A stretch of DNA of 64,000 nt from Arthrobacter silvisoli (GCF_003369445.1 NZ_QRCU01000059.1:124001-188000); one strand, 5' to 3'; shown: positions 34,500-42,688, counted from the first letter of the stretch. Program-made: numbers and translations. Notes: a model not told the origin generated them from the sequence alone.

Positions 34500-35935
34500 C
34501 GTGCTGCCGTTTCTGTTTCGACGGGACGGGAGCCTGCGGACCCGGATGCGGCACGGCCTGGCGTGGGAGGCGTCGGGGCCGGGATGGCCGGGGCCGGGAG
34601 GTTTCGTGGCTGCCGGAACACCCACAGCCGGAACAACAGGAAGCGCAGGACCGTGGCGGCGAGGTTCGCCGCCACCACGGTGAGGACTTCCACCCAGCGT
34701 TCGGGCGCCGTCGGGCCGTGATGCACCAGGGTGAGTGCACCTGAAGTCAGCCCGAGCCCGATGCCGAACACCAGGAGCCCCTCGAAATGGTGCCGCACGG
34801 CGCCGCCGCCCTGGATGCCGAAGGTGAAGCGCCGGTTGGCGCCGGTGTTGGCGATCGCGGTCACCAGCAAGGCCAGGAAGTTGGCCAGCTGCGGATCCAT
34901 GAAGCCGCGGCAGAACAGGAAGAGGGCCAGGTAGGCCAAGGTGGACGCCGCGCCGATCGCACCGAACCGCACCAACTGCCCGAAGAGCTTGTTGCGCGGG
35001 TTCTTCTCGGCCGCGCGGTCGGAGGCAGGCAGCGGACCGCGGGCGAGGGCGGCGCGGAGTTCCGGCACCGGGATGCGGCCGCTGAGCAGGTCGCGGCTCA
35101 GGCGGGCCATGCCGCGGAGGTCGGCCAGGGCGGTGCGGACCACGTCCACGCTGGAATCGGGATCGTCGATCCAGTCCACGGGCACCTCGTGGACGCGCAG
35201 CCCGCAGCGTTCGGCCAGAACCAGCAGTTCGGTGTCGAAGAACCACTCCTTGTCCAAGGTGTGGGGGAGGACCCGCTGCGCCACGTCGGCCCGGATGGCC
35301 TTGAAACCGCACTGGGCGTCGCTGAAACGGGCACCCATGAGCGACTGCAGCATCAGGTTGTAGCTGCGCGAGATGAACTCCCGCTTGGGTCCGCGGACCA
35401 CCCGGGAGTTGCGGGTCAGCCGGGTGCCGATGGCCAGATCGGAGTGTCCCGAGATCAGCGGCGCCAGGAGCGGCGCCAAGGCGGCGAGGTCCGTGGAGAG
35501 GTCCACGTCCATGTAGGCCAGGACAGGTGCCGGGGAGGCCAGCCAGACTTTCCGCAGCGCGTTGCCGCGGCCCTTTTCATCGAGGTGTACGGCGACCACT
35601 TCGGGGAGTTCCCGGCCCAGGCGCTCGGCGATCTTCAGGGTGGCGTCCGTGCTGGCGTTGTCCGCAATGGTGATCCGGAAAGGATGCGGGAACCCGGCCC
35701 GCAGGTGGCTGTGGAGCCGGCGCACGCACTCTTCGAGGTCGCACTCCTCGTTGAAGACGGGGATGGTGACGTCGAGGACGGCGGTGCCGGAGCGGGTGTC
35801 CACGGGAGCGTGCCGGAGCAGGTTCCCTGCGCCGGGCCGGGCATCTGTGTGGACGGACTGGAAGGAGCTGCCGCGGGCCCCCGATGGTGGGGCCGCGCGT
35901 TCTGCGCTTGCTGTTGAAGAGTCTGTGAGTGCCAT
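34496..35935 (-). CDS. GT2-GtrA fusion, polyprenyl-phosphate sugar synthase and flippase-like
   Basis: A 479-residue fusion. Residues 55-290 are a DPM1-like GT2 domain (TIPVFNEECDLEECVRRL, ADNASTDATLKIA, DXD in MDVDLSTD) that loads a sugar on polyprenyl phosphate; residues 320-450 are a four-TM GtrA domain (LVRFGAIGAASTLAYL) thought to flip such lipids. The downstream GT39 gene overlaps, so the pair forms a complete transfer route. The first 50 residues are disordered. Several GTGGAT half-sites lie upstream of the ATG. Confidence 0.88.
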   Translation of the reverse strand: MALTDSSTASAERAAPPSGARGSSFQSVHTDARPGAGNLLRHAPVDTRSGTAVLDVTIPVFNEECDLEECVRRLHSHLRAGFPHPFRITIADNASTDATLKIAERLGRELPEVVAVHLDEKGRGNALRKVWLASPAPVLAYMDVDLSTDLAALAPLLAPLISGHSDLAIGTRLTRNSRVVRGPKREFISRSYNLMLQSLMGARFSDAQCGFKAIRADVAQRVLPHTLDKEWFFDTELLVLAERCGLRVHEVPVDWIDDPDSSVDVVRTALADLRGMARLSRDLLSGRIPVPELRAALARGPLPASDRAAEKNPRNKLFGQLVRFGAIGAASTLAYLALFLFCRGFMDPQLANFLALLVTAIANTGANRRFTFGIQGGGAVRHHFEGLLVFGIGLGLTSGALTLVHHGPTAPERWVEVLTVVAANLAATVLRFLLFRLWVFRQPRNLPAPAIPAPTPPTPGRAASGSAGSRPVETETAAR

Positions 35936-36024
35936 GGATCCACACTGACCGCGCGGGATTTGCGTGCTTTAGGCGCAAGCTGTGCTGGGGCTGTGGATGC
36001 AGATCCACTAGCTGTGGATGCGAA

Positions 36025-36056
36025 AACGGCCCGTCCCCCGGAAGGGACGGGCCGTT
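36025..36056. terminator. 13-bp perfect hairpin between divergent genes
   Basis: Arms 36025-36037 (AACGGCCCGTCCC) and 36044-36056 are exact inverted repeats around a 6-nt loop. It has terminator form but lies between two divergent genes, where no transcript should end; it may insulate them or act in a leader. Confidence 0.5.
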
Positions 36057-36107
36057 GCTGTGGAGCCCGTAGTGGCGTCCAGTGAAGCCCACACTTATGC
36101 TGGCGAA

Positions 36108-36449
36108 ATGGCCCGTAGCGCAAGAGAACGAATCGAAGGTGACCCGGTCTCATCGAGCATTTACGGCGCGCTCATGGATCAAGTCCTTGCCCTGGAAGGC
36201 TGCGAACTTCAGGAGAAGGCGTCATCCTTCCACGTGGCGCACGGGCGCGCATTCCTCGGGATCCATCCCCGCCGGGGCGGGATCCTGGTCAACATAGTTC
36301 TCGGGAGGGAGCTCACGTCCAACCGTGTGCACCGGGCGGAGCGTGTATCTGCCAACCGGTGGCACAACGAAGTTATCGTCACGGAGCCTTCTGGGATCGA
36401 TGCCGAGCTACTGGGTTGGATCCGCGAGGGGTACGCGCTCACGGCCTGA
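36108..36449 (+). CDS. DUF5655 domain protein
   Basis: A 113-residue soluble protein of the DUF5655 type, a small beta-rich family (SSSIYGALMDQVLAL, ASSFHVAHGRAFLGIHPRRG, WHNEVIVTEPSGIDAELLGW). TATGCT ends 6 nt before ATG 36108 and there is no ribosome site, so the transcript is probably leaderless; a longer in-frame start at 36018 would cross the hairpin. Function unknown; the family occurs alone or fused to other domains. Confidence 0.75.
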   Translation: MARSARERIEGDPVSSSIYGALMDQVLALEGCELQEKASSFHVAHGRAFLGIHPRRGGILVNIVLGRELTSNRVHRAERVSANRWHNEVIVTEPSGIDAELLGWIREGYALTA

Positions 36450-36465
36450 CGCCGCGAGATCCGGC

Positions 36466-37173
36466 TCAGTACCAGTTGTTGGCGTAGTGGAAGGACAGCG
36501 CTGCCGACGGCGAGCCGTAGCGTTCCTTGATGTACTTCAGGCCCCAGCGGATCTGGGTTTTGTAGTTGGTTTGCCAGTCCGCGCCCTCGGTGGCCATCTT
36601 GTCGCCGGGCAGGGACTGCACGATGCCGTAGGCGCCGCTGGAGGCGTTGACGGCGGTGGTGGTCCAGTCCGATTCCTTGGTCCACAGGATCCGCAGCGAG
36701 TCCATCTCGCCCGGACCCCAGCCGAAGGAGGAGAGCAGGCTGGCAGCGTAGGCCTGGGCACCGGCGGGGTCGTTCACCGCAACAGGCTTCGCCGGAACGG
36801 CAGGCTTGGCCGGGGCCACCTTGGCCGACTGTGCGGTCACAGGGGCCGGCTTCACGGCCGGTTTGGCCGGCGTGGACGGCTTAGCGGCAGGCTTGGAAGC
36901 GGCGGCCGACGGCGTCATGCTCGGAGTAGCGGTTGCGCTGGCTTCCGGGGCGGACACGGAGGTCCGGGCAGCGTCGATTGCCTGGTTGCTTCCTTGGCCG
37001 GCGACCTGTCCGGCAGCGCCGGCACCCACGGCCAGGGCGAGAACGCCGGCCGTGACGGCGAGGCGCTGGCTGGTGCTGCGCAGGCCCGCAGCTTTCTTCA
37101 AAACGGTGCGCGGGGCAGAAACTTCCCCGCGGCGGCGCCCATGCAGGCGCGACTGATCCTTGGCAGGAGACAT
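36466..37173 (-). CDS. Secreted SLT-type lytic transglycosylase under c-di-AMP riboswitch
   Basis: A 235-residue secreted protein. A basic N-terminus (HGRRRG, with a long n-region) and a hydrophobic segment (VTAGVLALAVGAGAAGQVAG) are followed by a long Ala/Pro/Lys linker (about 75-140) suited to crossing the wall, then a C-terminal transglycosylase-like domain (WTKESDWTTTAVNASSGAYG, IRWGLKYIKERYGSPSAALS) ending ANNWY, with the catalytic Glu in KESDW. It cleaves peptidoglycan. Upstream lies a clear ydaO-class riboswitch, and a direct repeat of the MtrA type lies further upstream. Confidence 0.88.
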   Translation of the reverse strand: MSPAKDQSRLHGRRRGEVSAPRTVLKKAAGLRSTSQRLAVTAGVLALAVGAGAAGQVAGQGSNQAIDAARTSVSAPEASATATPSMTPSAAASKPAAKPSTPAKPAVKPAPVTAQSAKVAPAKPAVPAKPVAVNDPAGAQAYAASLLSSFGWGPGEMDSLRILWTKESDWTTTAVNASSGAYGIVQSLPGDKMATEGADWQTNYKTQIRWGLKYIKERYGSPSAALSFHYANNWY

Positions 37174-37182
37174 GGTGGTTTA

Positions 37183-37345
37183 CCTCTCAACGCCTGCGGA
37201 GTTAGCTGTCGGGTTCGGATGAGGTCATCCGGCCGCACCAGCGGAGATTCTGGTTCTGCGGCTTCACCCCAAGGACCGGTTCGTGAACGCGAAGCGGCCC
37301 GGAGACTCTGGGTCCCCCGTCTCTGCCTGCGTGTTGGGGCGCCGG
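37183..37345 (-). promoter_or_regulatory. ydaO-class cyclic di-AMP riboswitch
   Basis: Read on the minus strand, the leader has the hallmark segments in order: CAGGCAGAGAC, GGGGGACCCA (37309-37318), TGGGGTGAA (37264-37272), and CCGAACCCGACAGCTAAC followed by TCCGCAGGCGTTGAGAGG (37183-37218). These match the conserved core of the ydaO/yuaA motif. It ends 10 nt before the start codon, so its tail includes the ribosome site. c-di-AMP binding normally switches expression off. Confidence 0.93.
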
Positions 37346-37429
37346 GGAGTGGCAGAGCTCGGCGTCTGCCCGGCGGTGGTCCGGAATATCCGGAGCACCC
37401 TTTCGACGGTACAGGAGCCCGCCGTGAAA

Positions 37430-37445
37430 GTCACATTTAGGTAAC
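37430..37445 (-). promoter_or_regulatory. MtrA-type direct repeat
   Basis: On the minus strand GTTAC-CTAAAT-GTGAC is a direct repeat of two GTNAC half-sites with an 11-bp period, the arrangement known for MtrA boxes in front of wall-hydrolase genes. It is 85 bp upstream of the riboswitch. Confidence 0.5.
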
Positions 37446-37511
37446 GGACATCACGACGGCGGTGAGTCGCCTTGCGCGGGCGCGCTCCGACGTCGCGCGT
37501 TGGGCCTCTTC

Positions 37512-38987
37512 TCAGGGAAGGGGCAGCCGCACGACGAATTCAGTGCGTCCCGGGCGCGAGCTGACCTCCACCGAACCACCGTGCGCCTGCACGATCGACT
37601 CGACGATCGACAGGCCAAGTCCCGAGCTGCCCTCGGTGCCGGTGCGCGCCGCGTCGGCCCGGGCGAAGCGGGAGAAAATCCGGTCTTGGAACTCCGGCGG
37701 GATGCCGGCGCCGTCGTCGGTCACGGTGATCACGGCGTTTCCGTCGGCCGAGCGCATCACCCCGGTGGTGACGGTTGTGCCGTCCTCGGTGTGCTTGCGG
37801 GCGTTGGAAAGCAGGTTGGCCAGGACCTGGTGGAGCTGGGTGGGGTCGCCGCGGACCGTGAGGGGCTCGCCAGGGAGTTCCAGCTGCCAAATGTGCCCGG
37901 GGGCCATGACTTTCTCGTCGCTGACGGTTTCGACCACCAGCTGGGTGAGGTCCACATGGCCGAATTCCGTCGGCTTGCCTTCGTCCAGGCGGGCCAGCAG
38001 CAGGAGGTCCTCCACGAGCGCCGTCATGCGTTCGGACTGGCTCTGCACCCGGCCCAGGGACTTGCGGCCGTCCTCGCTGAAGTTCTCGGTCATGCGCAGC
38101 AATTCGGTGTAGCCGCGGATCGCCGTCAGCGGGGTGCGCAGCTCATGCGAGGCGTCGGCGACGAACTGGCGCACCTTCGTTTCGCTCCGCTGGCGAGCCT
38201 CCAAGGCGTTGGAGACGTTGTCCAACATGAGGTTCAGGGCGTGGCCTACGCTGCCCACCTCGGTGCCGGGGTGCGCGGCGGTCTTCGGGACGCGCACCGC
38301 CAGGGCCACCTCGCCGGCGTCGAGCGGAAGCCGCGAAACCTTGGTGGCCACCTCGGACAGCTGCTCCAACGGGCGCATCGTGCGACGGATCATCACGGTG
38401 CCCGCAAGCCCGATCAGCCCGAGTCCGCCCAGGGACACCAACACCATGGTCCACACCAGCGACGCCTCCGTGCCCTGCTTTGCGGCGAGCGGAAGCCCGG
38501 TGACGATGATGTCGCCGTACGGCGTTTCGCTTGCCACGAGGCGGTAGTCGCCGTTGGACAGGCTCCGGTCCACGTGCGCGCCGTTCCCGGGCAGATCCAG
38601 CAGTACTTGTTCGTCGGCCTCCGAGAGATCGGCGCGGACACCGTCGGCGTTGATGAATCCCGCGCTGCTGACCGTGGAACCGAAGATCCGGGCGTTGATG
38701 GTTCCGGCCCCCTGGCCCCGCGCCTCAAGCGGGTCCGGGCGTCCGATGGGTGCTCCCGACGGCGGCCTGCCGAACTCGGTTGCCCGGTGCGCCGCCTGCG
38801 TGAGCTGTTCGTCCAGCTGGCGGGTCAGGAAGAGGTCCATGGAGGCGTAGCTGACAAGGCCGATGGCGCCGCAGATCGCCACGAGCAGGCCCATGGAGAC
38901 GAGGATCAACCGGGTGCGAAGATGCCAGGTGGCAGGGTTCAGCCAGTACCGGCCTGCCCGCCGGGGTGCTCCCGAAAGTTTGGACAT
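37512..38987 (-). CDS. Two-component sensor histidine kinase
   Basis: A 491-residue HAMP-type kinase. Two TM helices (about 28-50 and 183-205) flank an extracytoplasmic sensor domain of about 130 residues; HAMP follows, then the H-box FVADASHELRTPL (phospho-His near 281), N-box LSNARKHTED, G1 VTDDGAGIP and G2 GSSGLGLSIV. It lies 8 bp downstream of the response regulator gene and is its partner. The architecture resembles the TcrY/TrcS/PhoR group. Signal unknown. Confidence 0.93.
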   Translation of the reverse strand: MSKLSGAPRRAGRYWLNPATWHLRTRLILVSMGLLVAICGAIGLVSYASMDLFLTRQLDEQLTQAAHRATEFGRPPSGAPIGRPDPLEARGQGAGTINARIFGSTVSSAGFINADGVRADLSEADEQVLLDLPGNGAHVDRSLSNGDYRLVASETPYGDIIVTGLPLAAKQGTEASLVWTMVLVSLGGLGLIGLAGTVMIRRTMRPLEQLSEVATKVSRLPLDAGEVALAVRVPKTAAHPGTEVGSVGHALNLMLDNVSNALEARQRSETKVRQFVADASHELRTPLTAIRGYTELLRMTENFSEDGRKSLGRVQSQSERMTALVEDLLLLARLDEGKPTEFGHVDLTQLVVETVSDEKVMAPGHIWQLELPGEPLTVRGDPTQLHQVLANLLSNARKHTEDGTTVTTGVMRSADGNAVITVTDDGAGIPPEFQDRIFSRFARADAARTGTEGSSGLGLSIVESIVQAHGGSVEVSSRPGRTEFVVRLPLP

Positions 38988-38995
38988 GCCTGCCC

Positions 38996-39733
38996 CTACC
39001 CGGCGGGCTTGATGACGTATCCGGCGCCGCGCACGGTATGGATCATCGGCGGGTGCTCGGCGTCGATCTTCTTGCGCAGGTAGGAAATGTACAGTTCCAC
39101 GATGTTGGCCTGCCCGCCGAAGTCGTAGTCCCAGACGCGGTCCAGGATCTGTGCCTTGCTGATGACCCGGCGCGGGTTCTCCATGAGGTAGCGCAGGAGT
39201 TCGAACTGGGTGGTGGTGAGGGCGATGTCCTGGCCGGCGCGGGTCACCTCGCGGGTGTCGACGTTCAGGGTGAGGTCGCCCACCACAAGTTCCGCGGTGT
39301 CCATGGCGGCCACGCCGGAACGCTGCACCAGGCGGTGCAGGCGCAGGAGGACTTCCTCCATGCTGAACGGCTTGGTGACGTAGTCGTCCCCGCCCGCGGC
39401 CAGCCCGGTGATGCGGTCCTTGACGTCGTCCTTGGCGGTGAGGAAAAGCGCAGGGACTTCCGGCGCGAACGCGCGGATCCTGCCCAGCAGCTCCACGCCG
39501 TCGAACCCTGGCAGCATGACATCGAGCACCAGCACGTCCGGGCGGAAGTCCTTGGCCAGCTTGACCGCGGCCGGGCCGTCACCGGCGATCTCGACCGACC
39601 AGCCGGCCATACGCAGGCCCATGCTCATCAGCTCGGCGAGACTCGGTTCGTCGTCAACCACGAGGGCACGGATGGGGGAGCCGTCCGGGTGGCTGAGCTG
39701 CGGAAGGTTGTTGGTGGAGTGCGAGGATGCCAT
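38996..39733 (-). CDS. OmpR/PhoB-type response regulator
   Basis: A 245-residue regulator. The receiver domain has acidic DD at 27-28, phospho-acceptor Asp71 (VLVLDVMLPG), Thr (FLTAKDD) and Lys in VTKPFS; the winged-helix domain ends NIVELYISYLRKKIDAEHPP and IHTVRGAGYVIKPAG. GGAGG is 8 nt upstream of ATG. A PhoP-like direct repeat lies about 45 bp upstream of its start, so autoregulation is likely. Divergent from the anchored protein at 40015. Confidence 0.93.
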   Translation of the reverse strand: MASSHSTNNLPQLSHPDGSPIRALVVDDEPSLAELMSMGLRMAGWSVEIAGDGPAAVKLAKDFRPDVLVLDVMLPGFDGVELLGRIRAFAPEVPALFLTAKDDVKDRITGLAAGGDDYVTKPFSMEEVLLRLHRLVQRSGVAAMDTAELVVGDLTLNVDTREVTRAGQDIALTTTQFELLRYLMENPRRVISKAQILDRVWDYDFGGQANIVELYISYLRKKIDAEHPPMIHTVRGAGYVIKPAG

Positions 39734-39776
39734 GGAACAAGCCTCCGATCCGGCCGTTTGACGCGCCTTTGCGCTT

Positions 39777-39794
39777 CCTGTGAGCGCCCTGTGA
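39777..39794. promoter_or_regulatory. PhoP-like 7-4-7 direct repeat
   Basis: CCTGTGA-GCGC-CCTGTGA is a direct repeat with an 11-bp period, matching the mycobacterial PhoP box (reverse of TCACAGC-N4-TCACAGC) except for one base in each half. It sits in the divergent region between the response regulator gene and the anchored protein gene. A further TCACAG half-site lies at 39913. Confidence 0.55.
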
Positions 39795-39801
39795 GTGCTA
39801 A

Positions 39802-39857
39802 GCCTAGTTCGCGAGGGCCCCGAACTGGGCGAAGCGAAGTTTGGGGCCGAACTAGGC
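39802..39857. promoter_or_regulatory. Long inverted repeat in divergent intergenic region
   Basis: Outer arms GCCTAGTTCG (39802-39811) and CGAACTAGGC (39848-39857) are exact; inner GGCCCC/GGGGCC arms also pair. It follows the PhoP-like repeat and could be a second regulator site, a cruciform, or a terminator. Confidence 0.5.
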
Positions 39858-40014
39858 GCTAGTCCCCACCGCCTCCCTAACCTCCGCTGCGCTCCGGCCA
39901 GGGAACCCGTGCTCACAGGAGGGGCTTCCGTGCGACACAGCCCCTGCACAGCAACGCGGCCGAGTCTGGGTGGGACAAAACGATCCCATCCCACGATTCG
40001 GAGAAGACCAGACC

Positions 40015-40914
40015 ATGGAACGACAGGAACCTCCCGCAGCCCACGGCCCCGTGGGACCGGCCATCGGCGCCCAGGACCCGGAAAACCGGCAGACGTCCCA
40101 GCCGGTCCAGCCAGGACAGTACCCGACGGCGGCCCAGCCCTCTGCCGGCTGGGGTGCACCCCCGCAACAGACCCAGCCGTCTTTCGGTTGGGGTGCCCCG
40201 CCGTCGGGCCAGCCGACCGCCGACTGGGGTGCCGCTCCCGCCCGGAACGCAGGGCCAAACGCACCGGGCAGCGGCATCGCTGGCAAGTGGACCCTGAAGA
40301 AGGGGCTCATTGCAGGAGGCGTGGCTGTCTTCGTTGCTGGAGCAACCGCCGCCGGGATCTATGCCGCCGGCAACGCGACGGCGGCTGACACCGGAACTCA
40401 GGGCCCCGGCGGCATGGCCGGGCAGAACGATATGTCGGCCCAGGGCGGGCCGGGCGGCTTCGGCATGAACGGCGGCGGTTTTGCACCGGACGGCCTGGGC
40501 CTGGGTGCCGGCGGACTCGGCGCCGCCGTCCATTCCGAATACGTGATCCTGAGGAACGGGAAGTACGTGAACATGGGTTCGCAGACCGGCACGGTCTCCC
40601 AGGTTTCGGCGGACTCCGTCACGGTAAGGAGCGAGGACGGGTTCACCCGCAGCTACAGCCTCGGCAGCGACCTCGTGGTGTCGCAGGGGATAGGTCGCGG
40701 GATGAACCAGGGGAGGAGCACCCTAAGCATTTCGGACGTGCAAAGCGGCGCCGTCGTACGCATCACCGCGCTGCAGGAATCCGGAAGCTACACGGCCGAA
40801 ACCATCCAGCTGCTCACGGCAATATCCAGCGGCCAGGATTCGGGCACCGGTGTTCCCGGCTCGGGATCCGGGCCGGGTGCTTCGGATCCGGGCACAGGCT
40901 CCGCCAGTAACTGA
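40015..40914 (+). CDS. Membrane-anchored protein with Pro-rich cytosolic head and DUF5666-like tail
   Basis: A 299-residue protein. The N-terminal 90 residues are Pro/Gln-rich and include GWGAPP repeats (AGWGAPPQQTQPSFGWGAPP); a TM helix follows at about 101-122 (GLIAGGVAVFVAGATAAGIY), then a Gly/Met-rich stretch and an external beta domain of DUF5666 type (GTVSQVSADSVTVRSEDGFT) and an Ala/Gly/Ser tail. It is divergent from the two-component regulator gene, so it is probably a target of that system. GGAG lies upstream of ATG 40015. Role unknown. Confidence 0.72.
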   Translation: MERQEPPAAHGPVGPAIGAQDPENRQTSQPVQPGQYPTAAQPSAGWGAPPQQTQPSFGWGAPPSGQPTADWGAAPARNAGPNAPGSGIAGKWTLKKGLIAGGVAVFVAGATAAGIYAAGNATAADTGTQGPGGMAGQNDMSAQGGPGGFGMNGGGFAPDGLGLGAGGLGAAVHSEYVILRNGKYVNMGSQTGTVSQVSADSVTVRSEDGFTRSYSLGSDLVVSQGIGRGMNQGRSTLSISDVQSGAVVRITALQESGSYTAETIQLLTAISSGQDSGTGVPGSGSGPGASDPGTGSASN

Positions 40915-40925
40915 TGCCGTCGTAG

Positions 40926-40965
40926 GAGGACTGCGGGCTGCCCGGATGCTGCCCGCAGGATCCTC
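40926..40965 (+). terminator. Terminator after anchored protein gene
   Basis: CTGCGGGC (40931-40938) pairs with GCCCGCAG (40951-40958), extended by GAGGA/TCCTC outside a 2-nt bulge. It starts 12 bp after the stop; no U-tract. Confidence 0.65.
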
Positions 40966-41239
40966 ACGGTGCACCTGCACGGGGTTCCAGGGAGGCCTTC
41001 CTGAGGTGTTCCGGAGGGTCCGCCCGGACCCCAGGGAACCCTCCAGTCACACCTGCCGAGGCGCTTCCGAGCCTTTTAGCAGACGATTCAGGGAAAATTT
41101 TCCGTCGGCGGTTGTATCCCGATTGGACAAGAGTTGTTTCATATCTTGAGATTCAGGTATTCCGGGAGATTTCGCGCCAAGATTCCAAAACAGCCACTCG
41201 TGGCGAAGGATGTTCGATTATTTCGCCTCAGACTTGGAT

Positions 41240-41296
41240 TGTGACGAAGCCAGGTCGGTCACATTTGGACATTCTGGAATTGTGATCTGGCGCACA
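41240..41296 (+). promoter_or_regulatory. Clustered GTGAC/Crp-like sites in long leader of winged-helix gene
   Basis: TGTGAC (41240-41245), its complement GTCACA (41258-41263) and a near-perfect Crp/GlxR-type box TGTGA-N6-GCACA (41281-41296) occur within 57 bp of otherwise AT-richer DNA. The stretch 40966-41602 has no credible gene; it holds these sites, a 10-bp palindrome ACTTGCAAGT (41341-41350) and an imperfect GTTGCACA/TGTGAAC inverted repeat near 41363-41382, and looks like a large control region. Confidence 0.45.
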
Positions 41297-41602
41297 ATAG
41301 TCCTTTGCGTCTCAGGATGTGGACGGATCTGCGCTTTGTTACTTGCAAGTTCCCTTTATTACGTTGCACACTTCAAATGTGAACAAGAACTCAACAGCAC
41401 CTGCAGCCGCAGCAATCGGGACCAGCGCACCCGCTGGCATCGCGATGAGCTGTTGTCGAATGTACGCCTAACTTCCGACCCCCAAGAAGTTTCAGGCATT
41501 CGTCCCTTGCCCAGCGTCGGGCGCCTTCCCCAACTCATTGCGGGGACCGTATAAGCATTCGAAGCCGCGATGACGGCCATTCACATTGAGGTAAGTACTC
41601 CT

Positions 41603-42472
41603 ATGTCAGTTGCATCCGGATACGTCCACATCTCCGTCCGAAACGCCAACAAGGCGGCGTCCAACGCCGGCCTGCGTCCTGGCTTGGGCGGCCGCCCCGG
41701 GTACGCCCAGCCCGGCCCCGCAGGTGCGGGCCAGGCCCCGGGCTACGTTCCCCAGGGCTACAACCCCAACTCCTATGGGCAACTCCGGGCAGTTCCCGCC
41801 AACGAGGCCGCTCCCATGACCGCACCTACCCCGGTCCTGGCACCGACCGAGCGTGCCATCCGCCCCGTCCCCGGCGATAACGTTGCCCGTGGCTTCGTGC
41901 TCTACATGGGCATTGACGAGGACACCGCCGCAGCCGCGGGTACTTCCATCGCCAAGCTGGCCCAGGAAATCCGCGCCTACGCCCAATCCCTCGTGACCGG
42001 CGCCGAGAGCTACGCCGCCGTTGCGGTTGCCCCGGCGAGCGCCCCTGGCTCCGCCCTCGACGTCGTCCGCTCCACCTTCGGCGATCCCACCGTCGGCAAC
42101 CGCCAGCGTTCCGAAGCCGTCCGCCCGCAGCCGCAGCAGGAAGCCCGCCCCTCCGGCGTGCTGATCGACCTCGCCCGCCGCGAAGTGCACCTCGACGGCG
42201 AATCCCTGAACCTGACGTTCAAGGAGTTCGAGCTCCTGAACTACCTGGTGGAAAACGGCACCCGCACCGTGGGCCGGGACGAACTCCTCGAAGGTCTGTG
42301 GCGCAACGCCGAGGAAGTGCCGAACGAGCGCACCATCGACGTCCACATCCGCCGCCTCCGCTCCAAGCTGGGCCGCCTCGCCAACACTGTCCGCACGGTC
42401 CGTGGCCAGGGCTACCGCTTCTACGAGCACCCCGAAGTCATCGTCTGGGCCGCTCCGGAATACTCGATCTAG
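41603..42472 (+). CDS. Receiver-less winged-helix regulator with unknown N-terminal domain
   Basis: A 289-residue protein. Residues 185-280 form an OmpR/PhoB-type winged-helix domain (VLIDLARREVHLDGESLNLT, NERTIDVHIRRLRSKLG, TVRGQGYRFYEHPEV) but there is no receiver domain. The N-terminal 170 residues start with MSVASGYVHISVRNANKAAS, continue with a Gly/Pro/Tyr-rich repeat-like region (about 25-70), then a helical region (about 100-150; FVLYMGIDEDTAAAAGTSIA). GAGGT lies 9 nt upstream. A hairpin terminator follows. It sits alone behind an unusually long leader; target unknown. Confidence 0.8.
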   Translation: MSVASGYVHISVRNANKAASNAGLRPGLGGRPGYAQPGPAGAGQAPGYVPQGYNPNSYGQLRAVPANEAAPMTAPTPVLAPTERAIRPVPGDNVARGFVLYMGIDEDTAAAAGTSIAKLAQEIRAYAQSLVTGAESYAAVAVAPASAPGSALDVVRSTFGDPTVGNRQRSEAVRPQPQQEARPSGVLIDLARREVHLDGESLNLTFKEFELLNYLVENGTRTVGRDELLEGLWRNAEEVPNERTIDVHIRRLRSKLGRLANTVRTVRGQGYRFYEHPEVIVWAAPEYSI

Positions 42473-42490
42473 TCTTTGCAACCCTCGACG

Positions 42491-42518
42491 GCGCCCGTTC
42501 CCTTGCTGGGGCGGGCGC
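42491..42518 (+). terminator. Terminator after winged-helix gene
   Basis: GCGCCCG (42491-42497) and CGGGCGC (42512-42518) pair, followed by TTTCGCTTTCG. No gene is seen between here and 42689. Confidence 0.75.
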
Positions 42519-42688
42519 TTTCGCTTTCGCGGCATTTCGCCGTGCCTTAGACACCTCCTTCGTTCCTCAGTCGGCGATGCGGCACTACGCGAAACACCGC
42601 TTTCGCTGCAGCGCCCTCTCTTGGGGGCGGGAGCCGTCGCGCGTTCTGGGCAAGAGAGCATGTGTCTCCGCGGCTATAAAGTTGGGGC

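Noticed and set aside
41210..41554. 114-residue open frame in the long leader
   Set aside because: Cys-rich, poor third-position GC, no ribosome site; treated as chance within regulatory DNA.
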